DNA of 53,069 bases from Candidatus Sungiibacteriota bacterium (GTDB lineage Bacteria > Patescibacteriota > Minisyncoccia > Sungbacterales > HO2-52-23), in assembly GCA_016206285.1 (NCBI GenBank), contig JACQRW010000016.1, positions 1 through 53,069 of the forward strand, written 5' to 3'. Below the pieces are notes generated by a model, which saw nothing but the letters and a program-made list of their open reading frames with translations, had not been told where the DNA came from and did no database searches. Shown here in pieces: positions 44,705 to 53,060 of the stretch. The stretch's first letter is position 1. Every line of letters begins with the position of its first letter. Position numbers and translations under genes: made by a program.

Positions 44705-46420
44705 TTAAATCACTTCAAGCAGGTCGTCGTAGCCGATGCTGCCTTCCAGCACTTTCAAAATGCCGTCCTGGCGCAGGGTGAGCATTTCCTGACGCTGCGC
44801 TTCATTAAGAATATTCGCTTCGGATGCTTCGGAAAGGATGATCTGCTCGAGTTGCGGGGTCATGGAAAGCATTTCAAAAATTCCGACTCTGCCGCGCCTG
44901 CCTTTGGGGCATGTCGGGCTGACCTCGCTTTGGTAGATAAACTCCGGGAGGCTGGCAAGAGTCTGTTGTTTGACCTGCTCCGGCATTGTTTCTATCTCGC
45001 GCAAGATCGCATCGCGGATTGATCCGGTCAGTGGTACTTTCTTTCGCGAATCCGGACATAATCTGCGAACTAAGCGTTGTCCGATTGCCAAGATCAGCGT
45101 CGGAGTGATCAAAAACGGGTCAACGCCCATGTCAATCAAACGGGGAATAACACCGATTGCGTTGTTGGTATGCAGGGTCGAAAGCACCAGGTGGCCGGTA
45201 AGCGCGGCATGAATCGCCAGCTGAGCAGTTTCTTTGTCGCGGATCTCCCCCACCATGATGACATCCGGGTCCTGGCGCAGGATATGGCGCAATCCCATGG
45301 CAAAATCATAGCCGATTTCAGGGCGCACCTGGGACTGGTTTACTCCCTGGATATAATATTCGATCGGGTCTTCCAAGCTGACGATGTTGATGCGCTCTTC
45401 GTTAAGGATTTGCAGCAGTGAATAGAGCGTGGTTGATTTCCCCGATCCGGTGGGGCCGGTAATGAGAATCAACCCATACGGATGTTTGATTGAGTCTTCC
45501 GTGAGCGTAAGATTTCTGCGGTTCAATCCGAGTCCTTTCAAATCGGTTATTCCAGCCGCAGGATCAAGGATCCGGATCACCACCTTTTCTTTGAAAGCGG
45601 TTGGGAATGTGGAGACGCGAAAGTCAACCTCGCGTCCTTTGATTTCAGCATGAAACCTGCCGTCTTGAGGAACACGCGTCTCGTCAATTTTCAGGTTGGT
45701 CATGACTTTGATGCGGCTTGCCAGCGCCGCATGTACTTCGGGCGGGAGAATAATGCTGGTATGAAGAACGCCGTCTACGCGGAAGCGGACCCGCACATTG
45801 TCTCTGCCGGGTTCAATATGGATGTCTGATGCGCCGCCTTCAACCGCATGGCGGATAATGACTGTCACAATTTTGGTAATGGGCGCGTCTTCAATGGTGA
45901 TATTGGAATCAACGTGTTCTTCCGAGCTTACTACCTGCTGCTCCGGTGATTCTTTTTGGAGTTCTCCGAGCGCGCGCGTGACTTCTCCGGAGAGCCCCCT
46001 GTATTCCTGCATGACAGTGCGAAAATCCGTGGGTGTGATAACAAATATCCTGCTTGGAAGCCCGACTCGCGAAGCAATAAATTTGATCGCATCCTGAGAG
46101 GACGCATCTTCGGGGTGCAGCATGCCGATGTTAATATAGCCGTCGCTTCTGCCCATCGGAATCATCTTGTAAAAGTTCGCGGAATCTTCAAGAACATCGC
46201 GCAATGCGTCTTCGGGTATTTCCTGGCCCTGGAGGTATTTGACGGGAAATCCGGTCAGTTCGCTTTTTGCTTCGGCAATTTCCGTCTCCGAAATGCCATG
46301 CTGATACAGTATGTCCTCGAGGGGCATATTTTTTTCGCCGGCTTCTTTCCGGAGGGAAACCGCATCAGCCAGATTGAGCAGGCCTTTGGTGACGAGAATA
46401 TCGAGAAGATTTTTTGGCAT
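44705..46420 (-). CDS. pilB: Pilus extension ATPase PilB (copy 1)
   Basis: A 571-aa GspE/PilB ATPase. N-terminal MshEN-like domains (residues 1-150) precede the motor: SDIHIEPGRDNVRVRFRVDG, Walker A GPTGSGKSTTLY, Asp box and Walker B VIMVGEIRDKETAQ, His box LSTLHTNNAIG. The C-terminal zinc-type cysteines are reduced: LCPDS and CPKG only. It lies after the PilP-position gene and before the receiver. Confidence 0.95.
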   Translation of the reverse strand: MPKNLLDILVTKGLLNLADAVSLRKEAGEKNMPLEDILYQHGISETEIAEAKSELTGFPVKYLQGQEIPEDALRDVLEDSANFYKMIPMGRSDGYINIGMLHPEDASSQDAIKFIASRVGLPSRIFVITPTDFRTVMQEYRGLSGEVTRALGELQKESPEQQVVSSEEHVDSNITIEDAPITKIVTVIIRHAVEGGASDIHIEPGRDNVRVRFRVDGVLHTSIILPPEVHAALASRIKVMTNLKIDETRVPQDGRFHAEIKGREVDFRVSTFPTAFKEKVVIRILDPAAGITDLKGLGLNRRNLTLTEDSIKHPYGLILITGPTGSGKSTTLYSLLQILNEERINIVSLEDPIEYYIQGVNQSQVRPEIGYDFAMGLRHILRQDPDVIMVGEIRDKETAQLAIHAALTGHLVLSTLHTNNAIGVIPRLIDMGVDPFLITPTLILAIGQRLVRRLCPDSRKKVPLTGSIRDAILREIETMPEQVKQQTLASLPEFIYQSEVSPTCPKGRRGRVGIFEMLSMTPQLEQIILSEASEANILNEAQRQEMLTLRQDGILKVLEGSIGYDDLLEVI

Positions 46421-46425
46421 ACATG

Positions 46426-46740
46426 TTAAAACGGCAGGAACGGGTTGGGTCTGCCCCGGGTTGTGGCCGTTGACGTACCGGTGGTTGCGGAGGGTATGCG
46501 CGGCGGCTCAAGCGACTGAAGAAAAGGATTTTTGAGGATGCTGGTGTCGATGTGCAGGTCTTTCAAGCGCCGGAGATCGGAGAGTTCCTGCTCAATGCGC
46601 TGCACGTCCGGGTTTGAAGAAACAAAAACCTGCTCTTCGCCGGTGCCGGCTTCATCGGGAGAAGACTGAAAGAAGAAAAACCAAAGACCGGCTGCTCCTA
46701 ATACTATAATAATAACAATAATCAATGTTTGACGGCTCAT
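46426..46740 (-). CDS. Small membrane-anchored protein in the PilP position
   Basis: A 104-aa protein: one N-terminal helix (5-24), a negatively charged helical linker and a C-terminal KNPFLQSLEPP / GRPNPFLPF tail. The NPF-type motifs and the place after pilO recall PilP, but it lacks the lipobox and the folded HR domain, as expected without an outer membrane and secretin. It overlaps pilO by 4 nt (ATGA). Confidence 0.6.
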   Translation of the reverse strand: MSRQTLIIVIIIVLGAAGLWFFFFQSSPDEAGTGEEQVFVSSNPDVQRIEQELSDLRRLKDLHIDTSILKNPFLQSLEPPRIPSATTGTSTATTRGRPNPFLPF

Positions 46741-47429
46741 TGGTAGTGGGTAATTAAACTCATGGAAAATGTAAACGTATCGCTTGATTGCGATTGATCT
46801 CCGCTGCTTGATTTTGCTGAAAAGTTCAAAGAGGAAATATCGGTCAGGCGCCCGAAGCGTTCAAGCCGTCCGAGGAATTTTTTTACGGTTTCATAGGATC
46901 CGCTAATATCAATACCAACAGGCAGGTCTTTAATAGTAATGGCCTGAATTGCGGGCTGCTCGCTCGGGTTCAACATTTGGGGGGATCCGGGTCTTGGTGT
47001 TGCGCCTGCAGTGGCTGCTCCCGGCATGCCTGATGTTTCCGGCTGTGTTCCTGCTGAAGTTGTTCGCGGAGATTTCAGACTCGCACTCGAGGCAGATGAT
47101 GCCGGAGGAGCGATATCCGCTTTGGTAAAAGTGAGCCCTATTCCGCTTTCCTGGCTTGCCTGCTGCAGGGCGATCAGGAATTCAAGCGATTGGGGACTTT
47201 GCGGAATCAGCGCTTCCAATTTTCGCAAGTCCTCTTTGGAGACTAAGTTTAATTTTGCAATAAGCGCATCCCGGTTTTGAATGAGGTCGTCAAATTCAGC
47301 GGAAAGTGCCCGCACATGGTCGGTCTCGGCTTTGATTTGCCGAAACTCGTCCCACGCGGGTTTGAGGTAGAAAATACCTGCAAGCAGGCTGCCGAGAAGA
47401 AGTAATGATGGAATACCGTAGCGAAACAT
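46737..47429 (-). CDS. pilO: Pilus alignment protein PilO
   Basis: A 230-aa bitopic protein with one N-terminal membrane helix, a coiled-coil stretch (about 25-65) and a C-terminal ferredoxin-like domain (LEFLIALQQASQESGIGLTF; VGIDISGSYETVKKFLGRLE). A low-complexity Ala/Ser/Pro/Thr linker (about 108-150) is longer than in most PilO proteins. It pairs with PilN to form the alignment complex between PilM and the pilus. Confidence 0.85.
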   Translation of the reverse strand: MFRYGIPSLLLLGSLLAGIFYLKPAWDEFRQIKAETDHVRALSAEFDDLIQNRDALIAKLNLVSKEDLRKLEALIPQSPQSLEFLIALQQASQESGIGLTFTKADIAPPASSASSASLKSPRTTSAGTQPETSGMPGAATAGATPRPGSPQMLNPSEQPAIQAITIKDLPVGIDISGSYETVKKFLGRLERFGRLTDISSLNFSAKSSSGDQSQSSDTFTFSMSLITHYQ

Positions 47430-47431
47430 AG

Positions 47432-47995
47432 TTATGGAGTTACCTGTAGAAAGGCCGGCTTAAAAATAACCGTGGCATTAAAGCCGGCGCCCTCCGCCTC
47501 TTTTTTGAGTGAGAGTCCGTTGAATTCGAATTTTTCGATGTCCGGATCCTGCTGGAAAATTGCTATCTGCTGGTTAAGGGAAACCAGTGAATCTGCCGTT
47601 CCGGTCAGCGCAAGTTTGCGGCTGGTGCTGTCAAATGCGAATGTCGCAAATGCAACACGGGGGTGTGTATGTTGTTCAAGCCATGCAAGTGTCCGGGATG
47701 GAAACATATGTTTTTGGATGAGAGACTTCATGGCATTGAAGCGATTCTCTAAAGAAAATATCTGCTGTACCAGCTCGGGGCGCAATTCCTGCCTTTTTTG
47801 ATCTATCTGGGCAAGAACTTCCTGTTGTGCGGTTTGTTGTGCGCGGTTCAAGAAAATAAGGCCGCCATAAGCGGCGATTACAAGTAAAAATGCAAGCAAA
47901 CTGATATAAAAGAAAATACCGCTCGAATGGCTTTTTCGAATCTCTTCAAGCGAAGGCGCGGGCGTAGGATTTGCGTATGGAACTTGGTCAGGCAT
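47432..47995 (-). CDS. pilN: Pilus alignment protein PilN
   Basis: A 187-aa bitopic protein. The N-terminal cytoplasmic tail (MPDQVPYANPTPAPSLEEI) docks on PilM in this family, then a membrane helix (about 30-50), a coiled coil, and a C-terminal domain with LALTGTADSLVSLNQQI. ATG 47995 is chosen; the earlier in-frame start at 48028 lies in a repeat. It is followed 2 nt later by pilO. Confidence 0.82.
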   Translation of the reverse strand: MPDQVPYANPTPAPSLEEIRKSHSSGIFFYISLLAFLLVIAAYGGLIFLNRAQQTAQQEVLAQIDQKRQELRPELVQQIFSLENRFNAMKSLIQKHMFPSRTLAWLEQHTHPRVAFATFAFDSTSRKLALTGTADSLVSLNQQIAIFQQDPDIEKFEFNGLSLKKEAEGAGFNATVIFKPAFLQVTP

Positions 47996-48001
47996 AATGG
48001 C

Positions 48002-48079
48002 TACGTGTGACGTAAAACTATAGAACAATAGAACAAGAAATGAGTGTTATTCTGTCTTACGTTTTATCGTTTTACGTTA
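48002..48079. repeat. Imperfect inverted repeat, ACGTTTTATG family (copy 4)
   Basis: ACGTAAAACTATAGAAC faces CTTACGTTTTATCGTTTTACG; the second arm supplies the TAA stop of pilM. It fills the pilM-pilN gap. Confidence 0.65.
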
Positions 48080-49183
48080 TCTTGAAGTTAGCTCGTATAG
48101 TGCCAGGCCGATGGCAACCGAGAACGACGGGCTGATTTCCTGAAGCATAGGCTGTATAAAAGGAGGCGTGACTATGCGGCTAAACGGATTGCCCCGCGTT
48201 ACTTCCGTGCCAAGGTGGGATGCGGCCAGCTCGATTAAGCCTTTCAGCTGCGATCCCCCGCCGGTGAAATCAACCTTTTGAATCTTGCGGGTGGTCTTGT
48301 GGTTGTACGTCTGTATGATATGGCGTATTTCCATAAGCAGCGAGGTAATAAGGGGCAGCATAACCGAGGTGATCTCACGCTCTTCGATACGGTCGCTCAA
48401 ACCCATTTCTCGTTTCATTGCCTCGGCGCGCTCTTCGTTGACATTCAGTCCCCGTTCGATGGCGCGAGTCAGCTCCTGCGAGCCGTGATTGAAGCTATGG
48501 GAGAGCCGGACAACACCGCGATCCACCACAGTAAGGTTTGTCGAATGATGCCCCATATTGATTATAGCCGTAGTTGTGGGGTCGCGTCCGATAAGCGAGC
48601 GGACAACGCTGAATGTCTCTATCTCGATTGCACGCGGGCGGATGCCCGTGAGTTCCGCAATACGCCTGAACTTCTCTATCATTTCTTTTGGAACTGCGAT
48701 AAGAAGTACTTGTATTGTATCACTTGGAGCTTCATTGTCCAAGATCATCCAGGCAAGCGTTACTTCCGAAAGCGGAATCGGCACATATTTGCGGGCCTCC
48801 AGCGGCACGGCCTCATTGATTTCCTGTATGGATATTTTCGGAAACGGGATAGTGACGGTAAATCCGGATGCTGCCGGAACCGCGAGCACCGCATCTTGCG
48901 CCGTTACTTTGGATTCCCGCAGCACATCCTGTAAAAGCGTTGCAATGTCCTTGTCAAGAAACCGTAAAAAACCGGTACCTACTCCCGCACTGCTTTTCAG
49001 ATACCCTGCGTTCAAAAGTTCGCCGTATGTCTCAAGGATCGCGCGTTCGGATTCGTATCGTAATTGTACCACTTTGGTCGAGTAAGTGCCAATATCAATT
49101 CCCACCACCCGCGATGGTTTTCCGCTCAAAAATCCGAAATTAAGTCCGGGCGGTATTATTTTTTTCAAAAAAGGGATAGCCAT
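48077..49183 (-). CDS. pilM: Pilus assembly ATPase-fold protein PilM
   Basis: A 368-aa actin-like protein (FtsA/PilM fold). It shows VVGIDIGTYSTKVVQLRYE (phosphate-1 loop, 27-45), VPLEARKYVPIPLSEV, NMGHHSTNLTVVDRG (phosphate-2), and VDFTGGGSQLKGLIE (adenosine site). It forms the cytoplasmic ring that binds PilN. A TACAAT box ends 6 nt before the ATG. Confidence 0.95.
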   Translation of the reverse strand: MAIPFLKKIIPPGLNFGFLSGKPSRVVGIDIGTYSTKVVQLRYESERAILETYGELLNAGYLKSSAGVGTGFLRFLDKDIATLLQDVLRESKVTAQDAVLAVPAASGFTVTIPFPKISIQEINEAVPLEARKYVPIPLSEVTLAWMILDNEAPSDTIQVLLIAVPKEMIEKFRRIAELTGIRPRAIEIETFSVVRSLIGRDPTTTAIINMGHHSTNLTVVDRGVVRLSHSFNHGSQELTRAIERGLNVNEERAEAMKREMGLSDRIEEREITSVMLPLITSLLMEIRHIIQTYNHKTTRKIQKVDFTGGGSQLKGLIELAASHLGTEVTRGNPFSRIVTPPFIQPMLQEISPSFSVAIGLALYELTSR

Positions 49184-49189
49184 ATCTCA

Positions 49190-49195
49190 ATTGTA
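49190..49195 (-). promoter_or_regulatory. -10 box of the pilM operon
   Basis: TACAAT on the minus strand, 6 nt from ATG 49183. The -35 region is weak (TGGATA-like at 17 nt). Confidence 0.55.
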
Positions 49196-49232
49196 CCGCA
49201 CTTCCCAATACTTATCCATACTCTACTTCTCC

Positions 49233-49262
49233 TTGCGCAATCAAGCTCGGAGGCTTTATACT
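49233..49262 (+). promoter_or_regulatory. Promoter of the small-protein/pilin/comF operon
   Basis: TTGCGC (49233-49238), 18-nt spacer, TATACT (49257-49262), ending 9 nt before ATG 49272. It is back to back with the pilM promoter. Confidence 0.6.
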
Positions 49263-49271
49263 GGACATAGT

Positions 49272-49571
49272 ATGGATTTGCTCCAAGAGTACGAAAAAAA
49301 TCAGCCAAAAGCGCAGCTACAAAGAGCGTTGCCGACAGAGGGACAGCTGCTTGCACAGCGCTATGCTCCCGATGCAGGTTTTTTCATCCGATTGGTAATG
49401 AAATTATCCGGCGGGAGAATTGAAAATACAAGACAGGCAAGTATGGTGTTGCTGGGAGTGGCGGGGATTATTTTGGCGATTTCCGTTACAATCTTTGTTT
49501 GGCCTACAAGTTTCAAAAACTCGTTGCCGGAAAATTTTTTAAAAATTGATCAGTCTCAATATAAGGATTGA
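49272..49571 (+). CDS. Small single-pass membrane protein, unknown
   Basis: A 99-aa protein: a charged, glutamine-rich N-terminal half (MDLLQEYEKNQPKAQ) with an FFIRLVMKLSGGRIENT segment, one membrane helix (about 57-79) and a short external tail. I know no family for it. It starts a short operon with a pilin (10 nt later) and comF, divergent from pilM, so an accessory pilus role is plausible but unproven. Start choice rests on the promoter directly upstream. Confidence 0.65.
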   Translation: MDLLQEYEKNQPKAQLQRALPTEGQLLAQRYAPDAGFFIRLVMKLSGGRIENTRQASMVLLGVAGIILAISVTIFVWPTSFKNSLPENFLKIDQSQYKD

Positions 49572-49581
49572 AGATAAACCG

Positions 49582-50097
49582 ATGAAGCATGTCATAAGCA
49601 AATTAAATCGTCTGAAAACAAGTGGTTTTACTCTGATTGAACTCTTGGTCGTGATCTCTATCATTTCACTTCTGGCGAGCGTTGTGCTTGCTTCACTCAA
49701 CTCGGCTCGCGCGAAAGCCCGGGATGCGCGCAAGCAGGCGGATTTCCGTTCAATCAGCACTGCGCTTCAGCTTATGTTTGATAAAACAGGCGCTATGCCG
49801 GGCAATGGTCTTGGTTGTTGCGGTGCGACCGAAGGCGGCGGGCACTATGAAAACAGCATGCAGGAGATTGTGAATAACGGATTTCTTTCCGTTATTCCAA
49901 AAAGTCCTGGAGGCGGTCTCTATTCCTGGTATAATTACGGTGGGGGTAATTCAATCGGTGGTTTGATGGTTACTGATCTGGAAACGGTTCCGAATACCAC
50001 AATGGGCATACCTCCTTCATGTCGTCCTTGGGCGCCAAATCAAAATTGGTGCAGCCAAGTGAGCAATAAGGCATATTGCATTTGTAATACCTACTAA
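49582..50097 (+). CDS. Type IV pilin-like protein (second pilin)
   Basis: A 171-aa prepilin with leader MKHVISKLNRLKTSG and FTLIELLVVISIISLLASVVLASLNSARAKARDARK. Cut after G15 leaves Phe1 and Glu5. The body has RSISTALQLMFDKTGAMPG, a glycine-rich central section and six cysteines (CC, then four near the C-terminus), suggesting disulfide cross-links. It is close to the 39806 pilin in helix sequence, so one may be major and one specialised (for instance DNA uptake), given comF next door. Confidence 0.88.
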   Translation: MKHVISKLNRLKTSGFTLIELLVVISIISLLASVVLASLNSARAKARDARKQADFRSISTALQLMFDKTGAMPGNGLGCCGATEGGGHYENSMQEIVNNGFLSVIPKSPGGGLYSWYNYGGGNSIGGLMVTDLETVPNTTMGIPPSCRPWAPNQNWCSQVSNKAYCICNTY

Positions 50098-50122
50098 AAA
50101 TGGTGCGTTTCGGTCTGCATAC

Positions 50123-50836
50123 ATGCAATGGCTCTCTGTACTGAAAGTGCAAGCGCTTGATCTGCTGTTTCCTCCGCAATGCTGCGGGTGCGGCAAGACC
50201 GGGATGATTCTCTGTGCATCTTGCGCGGACGCACTTATGCGAATTCCGCCGCAATGTTTTGTCTGCCATGCATGGGTGCCGCCTGTGAAAGATGCTCCTC
50301 CGGGGCGTACCTGCCCGAGATGCCGTTCGCATTCGGCAGTGTATGCGTTTCTCTCGCCTTTTGCCTATCAACATGCCATGCGCGAGCTGGTCCACAGCCT
50401 TAAGTATCGGCGAAATCGCCAAATTGCGGTTTTGTTTGCGGATATGCTCGCATCGCACCTTGCGGCAATGCAAGTTGTATTTCCCAAAGACGCAATACTC
50501 ATTCCCGTGCCGTTACACAAAGCCCGCGAGCGGGAGCGCGGATTCAATCAATCGTTTTTGATCGCAAAAATACTTGGGGAAAAGCTTGGAATTGAAGTCA
50601 GACGGGACGTATTAAAAAAAATAAAGAAGACTGCACCGCAAATGGAATTAACCCGCGAACAGCGGCTGAAAAATCTGCACGGCACATTTGCAATTCATAA
50701 TCCCCTGCCAATACAGGGGGAAAATGTGATCTTGATTGATGATGTCAAAACAACCGGCGCGACTTTGGAAGAAGCCGCCCGCATACTCAAAAAAGCCGGA
50801 GCCAAACACATATGGGCGACCACGGTCGCGCATTAG
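50123..50836 (+). CDS. comF: ComF-family phosphoribosyltransferase-like protein
   Basis: A 237-aa ComF/GntX-like protein needed for natural transformation in several bacteria. Two N-terminal zinc-type cysteine pairs are seen (CCGCGKTG with CASC; CFVCHAW with CPRC). The C-terminal phosphoribosyltransferase fold carries PVPLHKARERERGFNQS and the PRPP loop LIDDVKTTGAT. It follows the pilin in the same operon and supports a DNA-uptake function for this locus. Confidence 0.92.
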   Translation: MQWLSVLKVQALDLLFPPQCCGCGKTGMILCASCADALMRIPPQCFVCHAWVPPVKDAPPGRTCPRCRSHSAVYAFLSPFAYQHAMRELVHSLKYRRNRQIAVLFADMLASHLAAMQVVFPKDAILIPVPLHKARERERGFNQSFLIAKILGEKLGIEVRRDVLKKIKKTAPQMELTREQRLKNLHGTFAIHNPLPIQGENVILIDDVKTTGATLEEAARILKKAGAKHIWATTVAH

Positions 50837-50846
50837 ACAAGCATCA

Positions 50847-50875
50847 AGAGGGGGTGGCAATTTGCCACTCCCTCT
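50847..50875. terminator. Hairpin between comF and pilB2
   Basis: A 14-bp near-perfect stem (50847-50860 with 50862-50875) between convergent genes, one G-T wobble. It has no T run, so termination is likely but not certain. Confidence 0.6.
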
Positions 50876-52626
50876 CACTCATTGGTCACCCGCATGATTT
50901 CTTCGAGGGTGGTAACGTGCTGGGCCGCACGGATAAAGCCTTCTTCGAGCATAGTAATCATGCCCTCCTCGCGGGCTTGTTTTTCGATGTCGTCGGATGT
51001 GGCGTTTTTGATCATAAGTTCGCGGATTGTTTCGCTCATCACCAGCACTTCGTGGATGCCGATTCTGCCTTTGTAGCCGTCCGGCGATTCCGGAGAGGGT
51101 TTGGGCCGCGCCCACTCGATTTCGCCGATAGTCGTGCCTGCAGGGATAACTTTTTCGGCGATCAGCATGGTTACCATGCGGTCAAGGTCCATATTTTTTT
51201 TGAGTTCCGTGATTTCTGCTTTCGTGAGCTTATACATCTCCGGGTCGCCGGCAATGCGGCGCACCAAGCGCTGGGAAATAATGGCGGTTACGGTGGATGC
51301 AATCAGAAACGGCTCGATCTTCATGTCAAAAAGCCTTGGAAGCGCGCCAGCCGCGGAATTGGTATGCAGCGTGGAGAGCACCAGGTGGCCGGTCAGGGCT
51401 GCGTTGATTGCAAGCGCTGCGGTCTCGTTGTCCCGGATCTCGCCTACCATGATCACATTTGGGTCCTGGCGCAGAAGTGAGCGCAATCCTGATGCGAATG
51501 TCAGGCCGATATCCGGACGCACCTGTGTCTGGTTGACCCGCGGCATGCGGTATTCGATCGGGTCCTCGACAGTTGAAATATTGACCTGCGGGTTGTTGAG
51601 CATCTCAAGCACGGTGTAGAGCGTGGTGGTCTTGCCGGATCCGGTGGGTCCGGTTGCAAGGATAATGCCGGTCGGCCGGCGGATTGCGTGTTCGACTCGT
51701 TCCAGATTGGTGTTCCAGAAGCCTAGTTCTTCAAGAGAAAATGTCTTGGTGTTTTCCGGCAAAAGACGCATAACGATCTTTTCTCCGTCAAAAACCGGCA
51801 ATACGGACACGCGAAATGAGATGCGGTATTCCTCGTTTTCAATTTTAAATCTTCCATCTTGCGGAAGCCGGTGTTCGTCGAGTTTGAGATTCGCCATGAC
51901 TTTGATGCGCGCAACAAGTCCTTGCGAGATTCGTTTGGGCAAGGTCATAGTATCGTGAAGGATGCCGTCAATACGGTAGCGCACGATCACTTCTTTCTCA
52001 ATGGGTTCGATATGGATGTCCGATGCGCTTTGCAAGATCGCATGCCGCAGCAGCGTATCCACGATCCGGATAACAGGCAAGTCCTCGGCAAGCTTTTTCA
52101 GATCTTCGGCTTCAGCGATCTCCGCGCTTCCTTCCTGGGTGACGGACAGAGTTTCGGAGTCATGCTTGATAAGCTCACCAAATTCCGCTTCCAGTGATTT
52201 CTGATACTGCCGGAGCACATGTTGGATGGATTCCGCAGTGGTGAGACGCGGCAAAATCCGCAGACCTTCTTTTTTCCTGATGAATTCAATGGTTTGCAAA
52301 TCGTCCGGGTCGAGCATCGCAACTTCCAGGTCTTTGCCGTTTTTTTGAAATGCGACAATATTGTGTTTTTTTGCGATCGGCTCCGGAATTAAATGAAGAA
52401 TGTCGGGTTCGATTGTCTCGTGCGTGAGGTCAACAAACGGAATCCCGAGAATATATGCTTCAAGCCTATGCAGCTGGTCTTCTTTAATCCGGCCGCTATT
52501 GAGCAGGATATCCCGCAGCGGCTTGCCTGCTGTTGCAGCTTCTTTTTCGGCTTTAGTAAGCTCCTCCGGACTGATCAGTCCGGAGTCGGCTATAAATGCT
52601 TTGAGTTGTGGCTCTTCTACGCGCAT
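50875..52626 (-). CDS. PilB-type ATPase (copy 2)
   Basis: A 583-aa GspE/PilB ATPase. Two MshEN-like N-terminal regions (about 10-150) are followed by SDIHIEPIEKEVIVRYRIDG, Walker A GPTGSGKTTTLYT, VIMVGEIRDNETAAL and LSTLHTNSAAGALPRLF. The usual C-terminal zinc-binding cysteines are absent (RRIAGDPEMYKL), which sets it apart from copy 1. Likely a second extension motor, or specific for one of the two pilins. It follows a lone receiver, as copy 1 precedes one. Confidence 0.93.
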   Translation of the reverse strand: MRVEEPQLKAFIADSGLISPEELTKAEKEAATAGKPLRDILLNSGRIKEDQLHRLEAYILGIPFVDLTHETIEPDILHLIPEPIAKKHNIVAFQKNGKDLEVAMLDPDDLQTIEFIRKKEGLRILPRLTTAESIQHVLRQYQKSLEAEFGELIKHDSETLSVTQEGSAEIAEAEDLKKLAEDLPVIRIVDTLLRHAILQSASDIHIEPIEKEVIVRYRIDGILHDTMTLPKRISQGLVARIKVMANLKLDEHRLPQDGRFKIENEEYRISFRVSVLPVFDGEKIVMRLLPENTKTFSLEELGFWNTNLERVEHAIRRPTGIILATGPTGSGKTTTLYTVLEMLNNPQVNISTVEDPIEYRMPRVNQTQVRPDIGLTFASGLRSLLRQDPNVIMVGEIRDNETAALAINAALTGHLVLSTLHTNSAAGALPRLFDMKIEPFLIASTVTAIISQRLVRRIAGDPEMYKLTKAEITELKKNMDLDRMVTMLIAEKVIPAGTTIGEIEWARPKPSPESPDGYKGRIGIHEVLVMSETIRELMIKNATSDDIEKQAREEGMITMLEEGFIRAAQHVTTLEEIMRVTNE

Positions 52627-52639
52627 AAGAAGAAACGTG

Positions 52640-53023
52640 TTACGCGTTATGTGTTTCGTGCAGCGTCTGTGTTATCTTCTCGGCAATCTCTTCAAGTTGA
52701 TAGTCCGTTTTGACAAGAAATATCTGAGCGCCGAGACCAAGGGCTCGCTCAATGTCGGCGCTGTCTTCGAGATTGGTCAGTACGATCACCGGTATGGACG
52801 CGATATTCGGGTTTTGCTTCATCTCCTGCAAAAACGCGAACCCGTCTTTTTTTGGCAGGATGATATCGAGCAAAATCAAATCCGGTTTCTCTTTTTCCGC
52901 CGCAGCCAGCCCGGCCTCTCCGTCAAACGCGGAAACCGCGGCATACTGGTGTTTTTCAAGCATTTCCGTGAGAGCGCTTTGCAGGGATCGGTCATCCTCG
53001 ACTATTAAAATTTTTTTTGGCAT
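52640..53023 (-). CDS. Lone receiver-domain response regulator (copy 2)
   Basis: A 127-aa REC domain: E9-D10-D11 acidic cluster, phospho-acceptor D53 in LLDIILPKKDG, Thr in VLTNLEDS, Lys in LVKTDY. It has no output domain. The last residues (LHETHNA) are encoded by a CACGAAACACATAACGCG repeat unit, suggesting the natural C-terminus was extended or replaced. Located 13 nt before pilB copy 2. Confidence 0.88.
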   Translation of the reverse strand: MPKKILIVEDDRSLQSALTEMLEKHQYAAVSAFDGEAGLAAAEKEKPDLILLDIILPKKDGFAFLQEMKQNPNIASIPVIVLTNLEDSADIERALGLGAQIFLVKTDYQLEEIAEKITQTLHETHNA

Positions 53024-53030
53024 ACGGATT

Positions 53031-53060
53031 TGTCATTCCCGACTTGATCGGGAATCCAGA
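53031..53060. repeat. Dispersed GTCATTCCCG-type hairpin
   Basis: ATTCCCGA (53035-53042) pairs with TCGGGAAT (53048-53055), loop CTTGA, followed by CC. I recognise this unit as common in many bacterial genomes. It is cut by the window end. Confidence 0.75.
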
